Below are positions 26,915 through 39,492 of a stretch of DNA of 64,000 nt, one piece after another. The stretch is taken from assembly GCF_016806065.1 (NCBI RefSeq), contig NZ_CP032405.1, forward strand, positions 3,438,001 through 3,502,000. Reading direction: 5' to 3'. A model generated the notes under the pieces. The model ran no database searches. It had not been told where the DNA came from and worked only from the letters and a program-made list of their open reading frames with translations. This DNA comes from Rhizobium rosettiformans (lineage in GTDB: Bacteria; Pseudomonadota; Alphaproteobacteria; Rhizobiales; Rhizobiaceae). The position numbers were made by a program, and so were the translations under genes. How positions within the stretch are numbered: the stretch's first letter is position 1; each line of letters begins with the position of its first letter.

Positions 26915-28969
26915 TCAGATGTCGAGGTTCTCGGCGAAGGCGGCACGCTCCTGGATAAAGCGGAAGCGGGCCTCCGGCTTTGTTCCCATCAAGGCGTCGA
27001 CCGCGTCCCGCGTGCCCTCGAAATCGACGTCATCGATCCCGACCCTGAGCAGCGTCCGCTTGCTCGGATCCATGGTCGTTTCCTTGAGCTGCGCCGGCAT
27101 CATTTCACCGAGACCTTTGAAGCGTCCGATCTCGACCTTCTTGCCCTTGAAGACCGTCTCCATCAGCTCGGCCCGGTGGGCGTCGTCGCGGGCATAAACG
27201 GTCTTCGCACCCTGTCGAATGACGTAAAGCGGCGGAACGGCGAGATAGAGATGGTTGCCGCGGATGAGTTCGGGCATTTCCTGATAGAAGAAGGTGATCA
27301 GCAGCGATGCGATATGCGCGCCGTCGACGTCGGCATCGGTCATCACGATGATGCGTTCGTAGCGAAGGTCTTCCTCGCGATATTTTGTCCGCGTACCGCA
27401 GCCGAGCGCCTGAATGAGATCGGCGATCTGCTGGTTGGCCATCAGCTTTTCGCGGCTGGCTGAGCCGACGTTGAGGATCTTACCCCGCAGCGGCAGGATC
27501 GCCTGGTTGGCGCGGTTGCGCGCCTGCTTGGCCGAGCCACCGGCCGAGTCACCCTCGACGATGAAGAGTTCGGCGCCTTCGGCCGTGTTCTGGGAGCAGT
27601 CGGCAAGCTTGCCCGGCAAACGCAGTTTGCGCACGGCCGTCTTGCGATTGACTTCCTTTTCCTTGCGGCGGCGCAGACGCTCTTCCGCGCGCTCGATCAC
27701 CCAGTCGAGCAGCTTGGCCGCTTCGTTGGGATTGTCGGCGAGATAATGGTCGAAGGGGTCGCGCAGCACGTTTTCGACAAGACGCTGGGCCTCGACGGTC
27801 GCGAGCTTGTCCTTGGTCTGGCCGACGAATTCAGGCTCGCGGATGAAAACCGAAAGCATGCCGACAGCGGAGATCATCACGTCGTCGGTGGTGATTTCCT
27901 TGGCGCGCTTGTTCTGCGTCAGTTCGGCATAGTTCTTCAGGCCCTTGGTGAGCGCAATGCGCAGGCCCGCCTCATGCGTGCCACCCTCGGGGGTCGGGAT
28001 CGTGTTGCAGTAAGAGTGCAAAGCCGGATCGCCACCATACCAAGTGACTGCCCATTCCATCGCTCCATGGCCGCCGGTCTTCTCGGTCTTGCCGGCGAAA
28101 ATCTCGCGGGTGACGGTGAACTCCTTGCCGAGCGTCGCGGCCAGATAGTCCTTCAAGCCTCCGGGGAAGTGGAAAACGGCCTTTTCCGGTATGTCGCCAC
28201 CCTCGGGCACCATGCCCGGATCGCAGGACCAGCGGATCTCGACGCCACCGAACAGATAGGCCTTCGAGCGCGCCATTCGGAAAATTCGGCCCGGATCGAA
28301 CTTCGCATGATCGCCGAAGATCTGCGGATCGGGATGGAAGCGAACCCGCGTGCCGCGACGGTTGTGCACTTCGCCCAGTTCTTCGAGCCCGCCTTGCGGG
28401 ACGCCGCGCGAGAAGGTCTGGCGATAGAGCTTGCGATTGCGGGCGACTTCGACTTCGAGCAGGTCGGAGAGCGCGTTCACGACGGAGACGCCGACGCCGT
28501 GCAGACCGCCTGAAGTCTCATAGGCCTTGCCGTCGAACTTGCCGCCGGCGTGCAGCTTGGTCATGATCACTTCGAGCGTCGACTTGCCCGGTACCTGCGG
28601 ATGCAGTTCGACCGGGATACCGCGACCGTTATCCGTGACCGTCAGGAAGCCCTGAGTATCCAAATGCACGTCGATAAAGTTGGCGTGGCCGGCCACCGCT
28701 TCGTCCATCGAGTTATCGATGACTTCAGCAAACAGGTGGTGCAGCGCCTTTTCGTCCGTGCCGCCGATATACATCCCCGGACGCATACGCACCGGCTCGA
28801 GGCCTTCGAGAACACGAATGGAGGACGCACCATATTCCTCGGCACCCGCACTTGAAGCAGGGGCAGTCGGTCGCGCGGCGGGCGCGGGCGCAGGGGTCGG
28901 CGTCGTCACGGTTTCCGTCTCGACCTTCTGGGCGAGCGGCATGCCGGAAAAGAGATCGTTGTCGTCCAT
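26915..28969 (-). CDS. parE: DNA topoisomerase IV subunit B
   Basis: ATPase subunit of topoisomerase IV, which separates daughter chromosomes. From ATG 28969 (MDDNDLFSG) it has 684 residues. After a 40-residue Pro/Ala linker comes the GHKL ATPase (VIDNSMDEAVAGHA, DNGRGIPVE, GGLHGVGVSVVNAL), then a transducer and the TOPRIM domain with EGDSAGGSAKQARNR and DADVDGAHI. The frame is open to 29200, but the extra residues do not look like ParE. Partner parC is not in the window. It is divergent from the hydrolase gene. Confidence 0.96.
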   Translation of the reverse strand: MDDNDLFSGMPLAQKVETETVTTPTPAPAPAARPTAPASSAGAEEYGASSIRVLEGLEPVRMRPGMYIGGTDEKALHHLFAEVIDNSMDEAVAGHANFIDVHLDTQGFLTVTDNGRGIPVELHPQVPGKSTLEVIMTKLHAGGKFDGKAYETSGGLHGVGVSVVNALSDLLEVEVARNRKLYRQTFSRGVPQGGLEELGEVHNRRGTRVRFHPDPQIFGDHAKFDPGRIFRMARSKAYLFGGVEIRWSCDPGMVPEGGDIPEKAVFHFPGGLKDYLAATLGKEFTVTREIFAGKTEKTGGHGAMEWAVTWYGGDPALHSYCNTIPTPEGGTHEAGLRIALTKGLKNYAELTQNKRAKEITTDDVMISAVGMLSVFIREPEFVGQTKDKLATVEAQRLVENVLRDPFDHYLADNPNEAAKLLDWVIERAEERLRRRKEKEVNRKTAVRKLRLPGKLADCSQNTAEGAELFIVEGDSAGGSAKQARNRANQAILPLRGKILNVGSASREKLMANQQIADLIQALGCGTRTKYREEDLRYERIIVMTDADVDGAHIASLLITFFYQEMPELIRGNHLYLAVPPLYVIRQGAKTVYARDDAHRAELMETVFKGKKVEIGRFKGLGEMMPAQLKETTMDPSKRTLLRVGIDDVDFEGTRDAVDALMGTKPEARFRFIQERAAFAENLDI

Positions 28970-29186
28970 GGCGTCGTTCGATACTCTGTTGCTGTTCGAT
29001 GCCGGCTTCGCGGCACCTTCATAAAGCCGCCGCATCAGGCCAGTCGCATCTGCGAATCGGTCGGATTGTGCCAGAAAGGCAGGGCAGGCGCGAAGGACCA
29101 GAGAGCCGGCGCATGTTGAATTCGGGCCAGCTTTGCGTGGCGCATTTCGCGAAGGCAAGCGTGAGCCGAGAGGAAACCCATCTTCC

Positions 29187-30068
29187 ATGCAGATGTCCAC
29201 AGCTCATTTCCGCACTGCGGCGATTTCCTGCGTTCTCTTTCCGTTTCTGTTCCTGTCGAGTGCCAAAGCCAACACCATCGCACCATTCAAGGATGAGCTG
29301 TTTTCGAACCAGACGGTCCTGGAAAGTGGAGACAGCGGCGATTTCACCCGCATCGATTATGACGAGATGCGCGACATCAACGGTCGCGACAGTATCCCTG
29401 AGCGCCGCGTGAAGGAGCGCTATGTTTCGCTGAAGGTACGCAGGGTCCAGGAGAACCAGACACTGCAGCTCCCGACCGGGCCGATGGAGGTCGGACGGGT
29501 CGGCCGTGACCAGGGCCAGGCCTTCACCGTGATCTTCATTCACGGCAGGGGCGGGGACAGACGCCTTGGCCTGAACGACATCAGCTTCGGCGGCAATTTC
29601 AATCGCCTGAAGAACCTTGCCGCCGAAAACGGCGGCACCTATTACGCGCCTTCTGTGAGAAGCTTCGACGACAAGGGCGTAAGCGAGATCGCGTCCCTTG
29701 TTGGCTACGCCTCGGCCCAATCGGGTGGCAAGCCGGTGGTTCTGGCTTGTGCATCCATGGGCAGCTTCATCTGCTCGGGCCTGTCGCGTGATCCGGCAAC
29801 CGTGGCGAAGCTCTCAGGCATGGCGATCCTCGGCGGGGCGCCGGATCCGGCGCTGCCGAAGAGTGCTGCAGCCAAGGCCAGGCTGCCGATCTGGTTCACC
29901 CATGGCAGCCGCGACAGCGTCTACGCAGCCGAAGGCCAGGTTTCTATTTACAGGAAGCTCCGCGCCGCCGGTCAGCCGGTTCGCTTTACTCTGTTCGAGA
30001 CCGGATCGCACGGGACTCCGATGCGCATGTCGGATTGGCGCGCACTTCTCAATTGGCTGATCCGTTGA
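29187..30068 (+). CDS. Alpha/beta hydrolase, exported
   Basis: A protein of 293 residues with a signal peptide (about 1-30, AAISCVLFPFLFLSSAKA). The alpha/beta hydrolase marks are the oxyanion loop FIHGRGGDRR, the nucleophile elbow CASMGSF (serine in the variant A-x-S-x-G context), the acid in HGSRDSV and the His in GSHGTPM. Substrate unknown. ATG 29187 or 29193 fit; an AGGAAA lies upstream. It is divergent from parE, and tpiA follows on the same strand after 143 bases. Confidence 0.8.
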   Translation: MQMSTAHFRTAAISCVLFPFLFLSSAKANTIAPFKDELFSNQTVLESGDSGDFTRIDYDEMRDINGRDSIPERRVKERYVSLKVRRVQENQTLQLPTGPMEVGRVGRDQGQAFTVIFIHGRGGDRRLGLNDISFGGNFNRLKNLAAENGGTYYAPSVRSFDDKGVSEIASLVGYASAQSGGKPVVLACASMGSFICSGLSRDPATVAKLSGMAILGGAPDPALPKSAAAKARLPIWFTHGSRDSVYAAEGQVSIYRKLRAAGQPVRFTLFETGSHGTPMRMSDWRALLNWLIR

Positions 30069-30211
30069 ACGGTTGGTCTGCCGGTTATTCGGGCGCCAAA
30101 GGTTCACATTTTCACCATGTCGCCCGATAAACGGGCCAATTGGATAGCGCAATCTTTCCTTCCGGGCTCAGATTTGCTACTTCGCACAAGCGAAATAGGG
30201 GTTGAGACGAT

Positions 30212-30982
30212 ATGACACCGGATGTTCGCCCGCTTGTTGCGGGCAATTGGAAGATGAACGGCACACGAGCCTCGCTCGATCAGATCAAGGCGATTGCTGA
30301 AGGTGTCCAGGGACCATTGTCCGAGAAGGTCGAAACCCTGATCTGCCCGCCGGCAACGCTGCTTTATGTCGCGACCGCGCTGTGCACCGACAGTCCTCTG
30401 CAGATCGGTGCACAGGATTGCCATCAGAATGCCTCGGGCGCCCATACCGGTGATCTCTCGGCCGAGATGATCGCCGACTGCTTCGGCACGCATGTCATCG
30501 TCGGCCACTCCGAGCGCCGCACCGACCATGCCGAAACCGATCATCTTGTGCGCGCCAAGGCTGAAGCCGCCTATGCGGCGGACCTGACAGCCGTGATCTG
30601 CATTGGCGAGACGGCAGATGAGCGCAAATCCGGTCAGACGCTCGACATCCTTAAGCGTCAGCTTGCCGGTTCCGTTCCGGATGGCGCTACGGCAGAACGC
30701 ACTGTGATCGCCTACGAGCCCGTTTGGGCGATCGGGACCGGCCTGACGCCGACCGTTGCCGACGTTGCGGAAGCGCATGCTTTCCTGCGTGCCGAACTCA
30801 TCAAGCGTTTTGGCGACGTGGGCAAGAAGATGCGCCTTCTCTATGGCGGCTCGGTCAAGCCTTCGAATGCGAAGGAACTGATGGCGGTCGACAATGTCGA
30901 CGGTGCCCTGATCGGTGGTGCGAGCTTGAAGGCAGCTGATTTCCTCGCCATATACCAGGTCTATGAGGAACTCACCGCCTAA
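30212..30982 (+). CDS. tpiA: Triose-phosphate isomerase
   Basis: Interconverts dihydroxyacetone phosphate and glyceraldehyde 3-phosphate in glycolysis and gluconeogenesis. All catalytic residues are in place: Lys14 in GNWKMNG, the His in VGHSERR, the Glu in [10 protein letters not shown] and the phosphate loop YGGSVKPSN. Length 256 is standard. secG and pyrG follow on the same strand, the usual order in rhizobia. Confidence 0.97.
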   Translation: MTPDVRPLVAGNWKMNGTRASLDQIKAIAEGVQGPLSEKVETLICPPATLLYVATALCTDSPLQIGAQDCHQNASGAHTGDLSAEMIADCFGTHVIVGHSERRTDHAETDHLVRAKAEAAYAADLTAVICIGETADERKSGQTLDILKRQLAGSVPDGATAERTVIAYEPVWAIGTGLTPTVADVAEAHAFLRAELIKRFGDVGKKMRLLYGGSVKPSNAKELMAVDNVDGALIGGASLKAADFLAIYQVYEELTA

Positions 30983-31090
30983 GGGGCAAAGTCCCGAAAT
31001 GCGGAAGAGGGGCTTTCAATGCCCGTTCCTCTCATGTAAAGAGCCGCCAACCTCATTGATTTTGCCCTTATCGGGCAGGATGGACATTCC

Positions 31091-33242
<2,152 letters not shown>

Positions 33243-33266
33243 CCTTTGCCTTCGATAGTGTTTGAG

Positions 33267-33293
33267 AAACCCGGCCTAGTGCCGGGTTTTTTT
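33267..33293 (+). terminator. Rho-independent terminator of pyrG
   Basis: AAACCCGGC (33267-33275) pairs with GCCGGGTTT (33281-33289) around CTAGT; the U-run covers 33287-33293. Confidence 0.92.
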
Positions 33294-33348
33294 CGTTCAA
33301 GGCCTGCGCAAGGAACAACGTCTACTTCAGGTCGAGAAGGAGTTCGCT

Positions 33349-33789
33349 ATGCGCATTTCAGACACAGGGCTTTATGTGCCGACCTACACCACCCGTAGCA
33401 AGCCTGCCCAGGAACAACTGCCGACCACAGCGGCCGGGTCCCAAACAACCGCACAACGCACCCTGGAGCGAGATCAATCGGCCTCAGGCCTTGCCTCGAA
33501 CCTCTGGCAACTCCAGACGGGTGTGTATTCCAGCAAGGACGCCGCAGAGGCTGCCATGAAGCGAAATGATTTGCGTGCCGAATTCCTGGAGGAAAGCGCC
33601 AAAACGCCGGCCGAACGGATCCGTGACCTCTATTTGGAGGAGCACGGCCTGACGGAAGAGATGCTCGCCGAGATGCCGGAGGAGGATCGCAAGGCTGTCG
33701 AAGAGGAAATCGCAGCCTTGATCAAACGGCAATATGGAATGGAAGATACCACAGCCGAGGAAGGCAAGACGACCGCGACTGGGGTCTGA
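33349..33789 (+). CDS. Hypothetical protein, 146 aa
   Basis: A polar soluble protein without signal or membrane segment. The first half is rich in Thr, Gln and Ser (residues 12-50) and likely disordered; the second is helical and acidic, with KTPAERIRDLYLEEHGLTEEMLAEMPEEDRKAVEEEIAALIKRQ. I do not recognise a family. A clear AAGGAG eight bases before the ATG supports a real gene. It stands alone after the pyrG terminator, convergent with moeA. Confidence 0.7.
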   Translation: MRISDTGLYVPTYTTRSKPAQEQLPTTAAGSQTTAQRTLERDQSASGLASNLWQLQTGVYSSKDAAEAAMKRNDLRAEFLEESAKTPAERIRDLYLEEHGLTEEMLAEMPEEDRKAVEEEIAALIKRQYGMEDTTAEEGKTTATGV

Positions 33790-33801
33790 TCTCACGATCC
33801 T

Positions 33802-35016
33802 TCAGAGGCGTAGAAGCATCACTGGCACGGTATCTCCTGCCTCGGCCGCCGGGGCATGGGGCGGCCTGACGATCAGGCAATCGGATTGCGAGAAAATTCG
33901 CATCATCGACGAATCCTGCTTGCCGAAGCTTTCGACCAGCGGGATACCGTCGTCCTGTTCCGTCAGCTTTGCGCGTACATAATCCTGCCGTTTGTCATTG
34001 GCGGGCAGGGCGGCCTGCAGTCGGGCTTGCGCCATGCGTCGGCGTGGCTTCCTGTGACCAAGCTTGCACAGCAGAGGCTCAAGAAAGAGAAGGCCGCAGA
34101 CGAGGCTCGACACCGGGTTGCCCGGAAGTCCGAGCACATGCATGTTTTCGAGATGGCCTACCATCAGCGGCTTGCCTGGCCGCATGGCAATCCGCCAGAA
34201 GTCGAGTTCCATGCCGGCGGAAACCAGCGTCGATTGCACCAGGTCATGGTCGCCGACGGATGCGCCCCCGAGCGTGACGAGCACGTCGACGCCCAGTGCG
34301 CCTGCCTGATCTACGGCTTTTCGCAACAAGTCCCGATCATCAGGCACGATGCCAAGGTCAATCACCTCGGCGCCATTCTCGCGCGCCAGTGCGGCGATCC
34401 CGAAGCTGTTCGAACCGATGATCTGGCTGGGTCCAGGCGTTTGTCCGGGCGGCAGTAGTTCGTCGCCCGTCGCAAGGATCGCAATCCGCGGGCGGCGATA
34501 GACGGGCAGTGTCGCATGGTTCATCGCGGCGGCCAGCGTCAGGTGGCTGAAGTCCATGTGCAACCCCGCAGACAGCGCGACATCGCCTTCGACGAAATCC
34601 TGCCCGCGCGGTCGAATGTGTCGTCCGACTGTGACGGCAAAGGTAGTGCGGATTCTGTTATCGCCAAGCGTTTCGGCATCCTCCTGCAAGAGGATGCTGT
34701 CGGCTCCATCCGGAACGGGCGCACCGGTGAAGATCCGCACCGTCTCGCCAGGTCCTACCGTTCCGCCAAAACCATGGCCGGCCGCCGATTCGCCAATGAC
34801 CGTGAGGATACTGCCGACCTCTGCCGCATCGGCTGCACGCAGAGCATAGCCATCCATGGCGGAGGCATTGAAAGGAGGCTGTGTGAGGCGGGCGAGCAGA
34901 TTCGTCGCGAGGATGCGCCCGTTGGCCTCGTGAAGCGAGACTTCTTCGACATCGGTGACCGGATGGGCCGCGGCAAGCAGCCTTGCAAGGGCGTCGTCGA
35001 CCGGCAGCAGCGACAT
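33802..35016 (-). CDS. moeA: Molybdopterin molybdenumtransferase MoeA
   Basis: Inserts molybdate into adenylated molybdopterin. The 404 residues carry the MoeA_N, MoCF_biosynth and MoeA_C domains, with SAMDGYALRAAD, GGASVGDHDLVQ and GLPGNPVSSLVC. The ATG at 35016 begins [10 protein letters not shown]; it overlaps the moaC stop by one base. Last gene of ppiD-trpD-trpC-moaC-moeA. Confidence 0.95.
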   Translation of the reverse strand: MSLLPVDDALARLLAAAHPVTDVEEVSLHEANGRILATNLLARLTQPPFNASAMDGYALRAADAAEVGSILTVIGESAAGHGFGGTVGPGETVRIFTGAPVPDGADSILLQEDAETLGDNRIRTTFAVTVGRHIRPRGQDFVEGDVALSAGLHMDFSHLTLAAAMNHATLPVYRRPRIAILATGDELLPPGQTPGPSQIIGSNSFGIAALARENGAEVIDLGIVPDDRDLLRKAVDQAGALGVDVLVTLGGASVGDHDLVQSTLVSAGMELDFWRIAMRPGKPLMVGHLENMHVLGLPGNPVSSLVCGLLFLEPLLCKLGHRKPRRRMAQARLQAALPANDKRQDYVRAKLTEQDDGIPLVESFGKQDSSMMRIFSQSDCLIVRPPHAPAAEAGDTVPVMLLRL

Positions 35017-35513
35017 CAGCCGCGCTCCGGGTGGCAGAAATCGCCCGATTTGCCGCCACTCTTCTCCATCACGCGGATCCCACCGATTTCCATCGTCTTG
35101 TCCACGGCCTTGGCCATGTCGTAGATCGTCAGGCAGGTGACAGAGACGGCCGTCAACGCCTCCATCTCGACGCCGGTCTTGCCGGTTAGCTTGACGGTCG
35201 CCGCGACGCGCAGCCCCGGCAGATCCGGGTCCTCCTCGATATCGACAGTCACCTTGGACAGCATCAGCGGGTGACACAGCGGAATGAGATTGCTCGTCTG
35301 TTTGGCCGCCATGATGCCGGCAATGCGGGCGGTGCCGATCACATCGCCCTTCTTGGCATTGCCCTCGCGTATCGTGGAAAGCGTCTCCGGCTTCATCTTC
35401 ACGAAGCCTTCGGCGACCGCAATGCGAACCGTGTCATCCTTGGCCGAGACATCCACCATATGCGCCTCGCCGGAGGCGCCGATATGCGTCAGACCGCTGG
35501 ACCCGGAAGTCAT
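35016..35513 (-). CDS. moaC: Cyclic pyranopterin monophosphate synthase MoaC
   Basis: Second half of the first step of molybdenum cofactor synthesis, acting with MoaA (not in the window). It has 165 residues and the motifs [26 protein letters not shown] and [23 protein letters not shown], with active-site His, Lys and Asp. Its ATG overlaps the trpC stop by four bases and its stop overlaps the moeA start, so translation is coupled along the cluster. Confidence 0.96.
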   Translation of the reverse strand: MTSGSSGLTHIGASGEAHMVDVSAKDDTVRIAVAEGFVKMKPETLSTIREGNAKKGDVIGTARIAGIMAAKQTSNLIPLCHPLMLSKVTVDIEEDPDLPGLRVAATVKLTGKTGVEMEALTAVSVTCLTIYDMAKAVDKTMEIGGIRVMEKSGGKSGDFCHPERG

Positions 35514-36325
35514 TCCGCAGCCAGCGCGCCGGTCTTGCCGGTCAAAAGCAGGCGGGTCGCCTCAGCGACATCGTCCTTGCGCATCAGGCTCTCGCCGACG
35601 AGGAAAGTTGTGATGCCCGATTTCTGCAGCCGCTGGCAGTCTTCATAGGTGAAGATGCCGCTCTCACCGACCAAGAGGCGATCGGCCGGAACCATGGCCG
35701 CGAGATCTTCGCTGACCGTGAGGCTGACGTCGAAGGTCCGCAGATTGCGGTTGTTGATGCCGACGAGGGGCGACTTGAGCTTCAGCGCCCGCTCCATTTC
35801 CTCGGCATCGTGCACTTCGATCAATACATCCATGCCGAGGTCGAAGGCGACGTTTTCCAGTTCCGAGGCCTCTGTATCAGACAGCGAGGCCATGATCAGC
35901 AGGATGCAGTCGCCACCCCAGGCGCGGGCCTCGTAGACCTGATAGGCGTCGAACATGAAGTCCTTACGCAGCGCCGGCAGGGAGCAGGCCTTGCGAGCGG
36001 CCGTCAGGTATTCGGGCGCCCCTTGAAAGCTCGGTGTATCCGTGAGTACAGAGAGGCAGGCGGCCCCACCGGCCTCATAGGCGGCCGCGAGTGCCGGCGG
36101 ATCGAAATCCGGACGGATGAGCCCCTTGGAGGGGCTCGCCTTCTTGATCTCGGCAATGAGCCCGAACCGGCCTTCGTCCCGGGCGCTGAGAAGCGAACGG
36201 TAAAAGCCGCGCGGCACGTCTTGGCTCGCGATCCGGTCCTTGAGTTCCGACAGCGAGACGGCAGCCTTGGCGGCCGCGATTTCTTCCCGCTTGTAGGTTT
36301 CGATGCGCTTCAGGATATCGGTCAT
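35510..36325 (-). CDS. trpC: Indole-3-glycerol phosphate synthase
   Basis: Fourth step of tryptophan synthesis; a TIM barrel of 271 residues, not fused to TrpF. Motifs are [15 protein letters not shown] (active-site Lys), [26 protein letters not shown], and [11 protein letters not shown] with LLVGESGI. It lies 16 bases after trpD on the minus strand and overlaps moaC by four bases. Confidence 0.97.
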   Translation of the reverse strand: MTDILKRIETYKREEIAAAKAAVSLSELKDRIASQDVPRGFYRSLLSARDEGRFGLIAEIKKASPSKGLIRPDFDPPALAAAYEAGGAACLSVLTDTPSFQGAPEYLTAARKACSLPALRKDFMFDAYQVYEARAWGGDCILLIMASLSDTEASELENVAFDLGMDVLIEVHDAEEMERALKLKSPLVGINNRNLRTFDVSLTVSEDLAAMVPADRLLVGESGIFTYEDCQRLQKSGITTFLVGESLMRKDDVAEATRLLLTGKTGALAAE

Positions 36326-36341
36326 GGTTTGAAGATTACCC

Positions 36342-37358
36342 TCAAGCGGCAGAATTGGAAATGGCGATCAGCGTGTCGAGTGCCCGGGCTGCACTGCCGG
36401 TGTCCAGCGACTGGCTGGCGAGATGCATGCCCTCGGTCACGTCCTTGGCCTTGCCGGACACGATCAGCGAGGCAGCGGCGTTGCAGAGGGCCACGTCGCG
36501 ATAGGCGGTCTTGGCGCCACCCAGTACGTCCCGCAAAGCGGTTGCGTTGACGGTGCCATCACCACCCCTGATCGCGTCGAGAGAAACGGTCTCCACGCCA
36601 AAATCGTCCGGTGTCAGCTCGAAGGTCCGGATTTCGCCGTCCTTCAGCTCTGCCACCTGGCTCGGTCCTGTCGTGGTGATTTCGTCCAGCCCACTGCCAT
36701 GTACGACCCAAGCACTGGTAAGGCCGAGATCGCGCAAGGCTTCCGCCCCGGGAACGAGCCATTCCGGCGAATATACGCCGAACAGCTGCTTCTTGACGCG
36801 GGCAGGGCTGGAAAGCGGACCGACGATGTTGAAGATGGTCCGCGCCCCGAGTTCGACGCGGGCGGGGCCCACATGGCGCATGGCCGGATGATGCAGCTGC
36901 GCGAACATGAAGCCGATCCCTGCCTCGCGGATGCAGCGCGAGATCATGTCCGGCTCGATGTCGAGTTTGACACCGAGCTGCGATAGCGCATCGGCCGTGC
37001 CCGACTTCGAGCTCAGCGCCCGGTTGCCGTGCTTGGCAACGGGCACGCCGGCTCCGGCTACGATCAGGGCTGCCAGCGTCGAGATGTTATAGGTATTCGT
37101 CCCGTCACCGCCCGTGCCGACGATGTCGATGGCATCTTCGGGAGCATCGACCGGCACCATCTTCTGGCGCATGATCGACACGGCCCCGGCAATCTCGTCA
37201 ACGGTTTCGCCGCGGACCCGAAGCCCCATCAGGAAGCCGCCGACCTGCGCCATGCTGGCTTCGCCCGACATCAGGATTTCGAAGGCGTCGCTCGCTTCCT
37301 GCCGCGAAAGCGGCTGGCGCGTGGCGATCTTGGCGATGAAGGGCTTCAACCCGGACAT
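36342..37358 (-). CDS. trpD: Anthranilate phosphoribosyltransferase
   Basis: Second committed step of tryptophan synthesis. The 338 residues start [22 protein letters not shown]. The PRPP-binding motif is [15 protein letters not shown], followed by [18 protein letters not shown] chose ATG 37358; the open frame has a TTG two codons earlier. It follows ppiD by 25 bases. Rhizobia place trpE elsewhere, and no leader peptide rich in Trp is visible. Confidence 0.97.
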   Translation of the reverse strand: MSGLKPFIAKIATRQPLSRQEASDAFEILMSGEASMAQVGGFLMGLRVRGETVDEIAGAVSIMRQKMVPVDAPEDAIDIVGTGGDGTNTYNISTLAALIVAGAGVPVAKHGNRALSSKSGTADALSQLGVKLDIEPDMISRCIREAGIGFMFAQLHHPAMRHVGPARVELGARTIFNIVGPLSSPARVKKQLFGVYSPEWLVPGAEALRDLGLTSAWVVHGSGLDEITTTGPSQVAELKDGEIRTFELTPDDFGVETVSLDAIRGGDGTVNATALRDVLGGAKTAYRDVALCNAAASLIVSGKAKDVTEGMHLASQSLDTGSAARALDTLIAISNSAA

Positions 37359-37383
37359 TCTCAACTCCCCCTCTGGCCGATGC

Positions 37384-39273
37384 TTATCGGACGATGGCCT
37401 GCTGGGCCAGCGCCTGATTGATCGTCACGCCATATTCCGACTGCAGTTGACCGACCATCTGGTCGAGGATGTCGTCGCCTGCGGAGTTCGCGACCTGAGC
37501 GATCTGCTCATCTTCATTGAGCGGCACGCCGCCGGTAGGCTGGTCACGGACGGCCGTGACCGTCAGCAGGATCTGCGTCGAAGGATCACCGCCGGACGCA
37601 GTCACCACGATGCCCTGCGGGCCGGAGAACGCGGCGGTCACCGCCGTCGGGCCGAGAACCGCATCTTCAGTACGGCGGGTGATGCCGGCCTTGCTTTCGA
37701 CCGCAAGGCCCAGTTCGGCGGCGACTTCTTCCAGAGTGCCACCGTCTGCGACGCGCTGGCGCAGGCTCTCCGCCTTCGCACCGAGTGCTATGCGCTGCTG
37801 TTCTGCGGTCCAGTCGGCAATCGCCTTTTCACGCACTTCGGCCAGTTCGCGATCGCGCTCGGCCTTGATGTCGGTGACATCGAACCAGATGAAACCGTTA
37901 TTGCCCATGGTGACCGGCAAGGCCTCGATACCGATTTCGGTGCGGAAGACGTCTGCGAGCAGTTTGTCCCGTTCAGGAATGCCGGCAACTTCCGTTTCGC
38001 GACTGTCGAGCCCGCGGCGGTCGATATCGGTGACAGTCACAGTCTGGAGCCTCAACTGGTCGGCCGCTTCCTTGAGTGTCGAGCCACCGGCCCGCAGATC
38101 TTCGAACTGGTCGTGGACCGATGTGAGATCGGCGATCGCCGCCTGCTCGGCCAGCGCTTCGCGGATCTCTTCCTTCACCTCGTCGAGGCTCTGGGTGCGG
38201 CCTTCCTTGATGTTGGTGACGCGCAGGATGACCGGGCCGAGAGCGCCGTCGACGACATCGGTGGTGCCGCCTTCGGCAGTCACGGCAAAGGCTGCCGCGG
38301 CAAGGGCCGGATCAGGCAGGCGGTCGCGGGTGAAGTCGCCGAGCAGCACGTCACTGGCGGTCTTGCCCTGATCGGTGACGAGCTGGTCGAAGCTCGTGCC
38401 CTTCTGCAGTTCTTCAACCGCTGCTTCCGCCATTTCGCGGTTTTCGAAGCTCAACTGCTCGATCGTGCGTGTCCCGGCAATCTCGTAGGAGGACTTGCGG
38501 CGCTCGTAGTCTTCACGGATCTGTTCGTCGGTGATGGAGGCCTTATCGGCAATGTCGGAGGGTTCCAGCTTCACATAGTTGAAGCTGCGATATTCCGGTG
38601 CGCGGTAACCGGATTTCGTCGTCTCGAACCACGCTGCCAGGGTCGCATCATCGGGTGCCTTGATGAGCTCGATATTGGCATTGGTGAGCAGGATGTAGTT
38701 GATGTCGCGGTTTTCGTAGCGATAGGCCTTGATCGCGTCGATCAGCACCTTCGGCGCAACGAAGCCGTCGGCTGTGGCGTCAACGATCTGGCTGCGGATG
38801 GCGACCTTCGAGCGTTCCTCGATATAGTCGTCTTCGCGAAGACCGGCATTGCGCAGACGGGAGGAAAACAGTGCGCGATCGAAGTTGCCGGCAGAGTTCT
38901 TGAAAGCCGGATCATCGGCAATCAGCTGCGCAAGCCGATCCTGGGAAAGACCGAGGTTCATGTCAGCAGCCAGCTGGTCGAGGGCAGCACCGGCGGCAAG
39001 CTGCGAGAACACCTGGGATTCGATGCCGAAGGCGCGGGCCTGTTCGGTTGTGAGCTGCATCCCGAACCGGTTGCTCATGTCGGCGACCTGGCGCTGATAG
39101 GCAAAGGCGAAGTCGGCCGAAGAGACGCTTTGATCGCCAACCGCAACGACAGTGTCTGACGTGTTGCTGAATAGCGAAGCTGAAACGCCCCAGACGCCAA
39201 AGGACAGGACGAGCAGCAGAAGCAAGATCTTGGCGAACAGGGTTCGGGAAGCTTTTCTCAAGAAGACGAGCAT
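37384..39273 (-). CDS. PpiD/SurA-type peptidylprolyl isomerase, membrane-anchored
   Basis: Inner-membrane protein of 629 residues with one N-terminal transmembrane helix (about 12-35, [19 protein letters not shown]) and a periplasmic part with a SurA_N_3-like segment (about 40-190) and a parvulin-like domain (about 240-360). A coiled coil and further PPIase-like repeats follow. The parvulin pocket looks degenerate by eye, so chaperone activity may outweigh isomerase activity. It precedes trpD in an apparent operon with trpC, moaC and moeA. Confidence 0.9.
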   Translation of the reverse strand: MLVFLRKASRTLFAKILLLLLVLSFGVWGVSASLFSNTSDTVVAVGDQSVSSADFAFAYQRQVADMSNRFGMQLTTEQARAFGIESQVFSQLAAGAALDQLAADMNLGLSQDRLAQLIADDPAFKNSAGNFDRALFSSRLRNAGLREDDYIEERSKVAIRSQIVDATADGFVAPKVLIDAIKAYRYENRDINYILLTNANIELIKAPDDATLAAWFETTKSGYRAPEYRSFNYVKLEPSDIADKASITDEQIREDYERRKSSYEIAGTRTIEQLSFENREMAEAAVEELQKGTSFDQLVTDQGKTASDVLLGDFTRDRLPDPALAAAAFAVTAEGGTTDVVDGALGPVILRVTNIKEGRTQSLDEVKEEIREALAEQAAIADLTSVHDQFEDLRAGGSTLKEAADQLRLQTVTVTDIDRRGLDSRETEVAGIPERDKLLADVFRTEIGIEALPVTMGNNGFIWFDVTDIKAERDRELAEVREKAIADWTAEQQRIALGAKAESLRQRVADGGTLEEVAAELGLAVESKAGITRRTEDAVLGPTAVTAAFSGPQGIVVTASGGDPSTQILLTVTAVRDQPTGGVPLNEDEQIAQVANSAGDDILDQMVGQLQSEYGVTINQALAQQAIVR

Positions 39274-39442
39274 CGGGACGCATAAACCTCATTGTAAATC
39301 TTCGTCGGGGACGAAGCAGGTTGACTTCCTTAGAACAAAGCTCCGTGGAATTGAAGGCATCGGACGGCGAAATGCGCGACCATCACGGGGAGTTTGATCG
39401 CTGCCTTCGATAAGGGACGCAGTCGGCCCGCGCAGAACGAAA

Positions 39443-39466
39443 GAAGGCCGGACAAAGCCGGCCTTC
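39443..39466 (-). terminator. Probable terminator of gltA
   Basis: AAGGCCGG (39444-39451) pairs with CCGGCCTT (39458-39465) around a short loop; on the minus strand the tail is only TTTCG. It lies 27 bases after the gltA stop. Confidence 0.6.
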
Positions 39467-39492
39467 TCGATACTCGAAGATGGAAGAAAGTC

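Noticed and set aside
37114..39159. 681-codon open frame antisense to ppiD
   Set aside because: The minus-strand gene has a membrane anchor and PPIase pattern and fits its operon; the plus frame runs across two genes without a plausible start.
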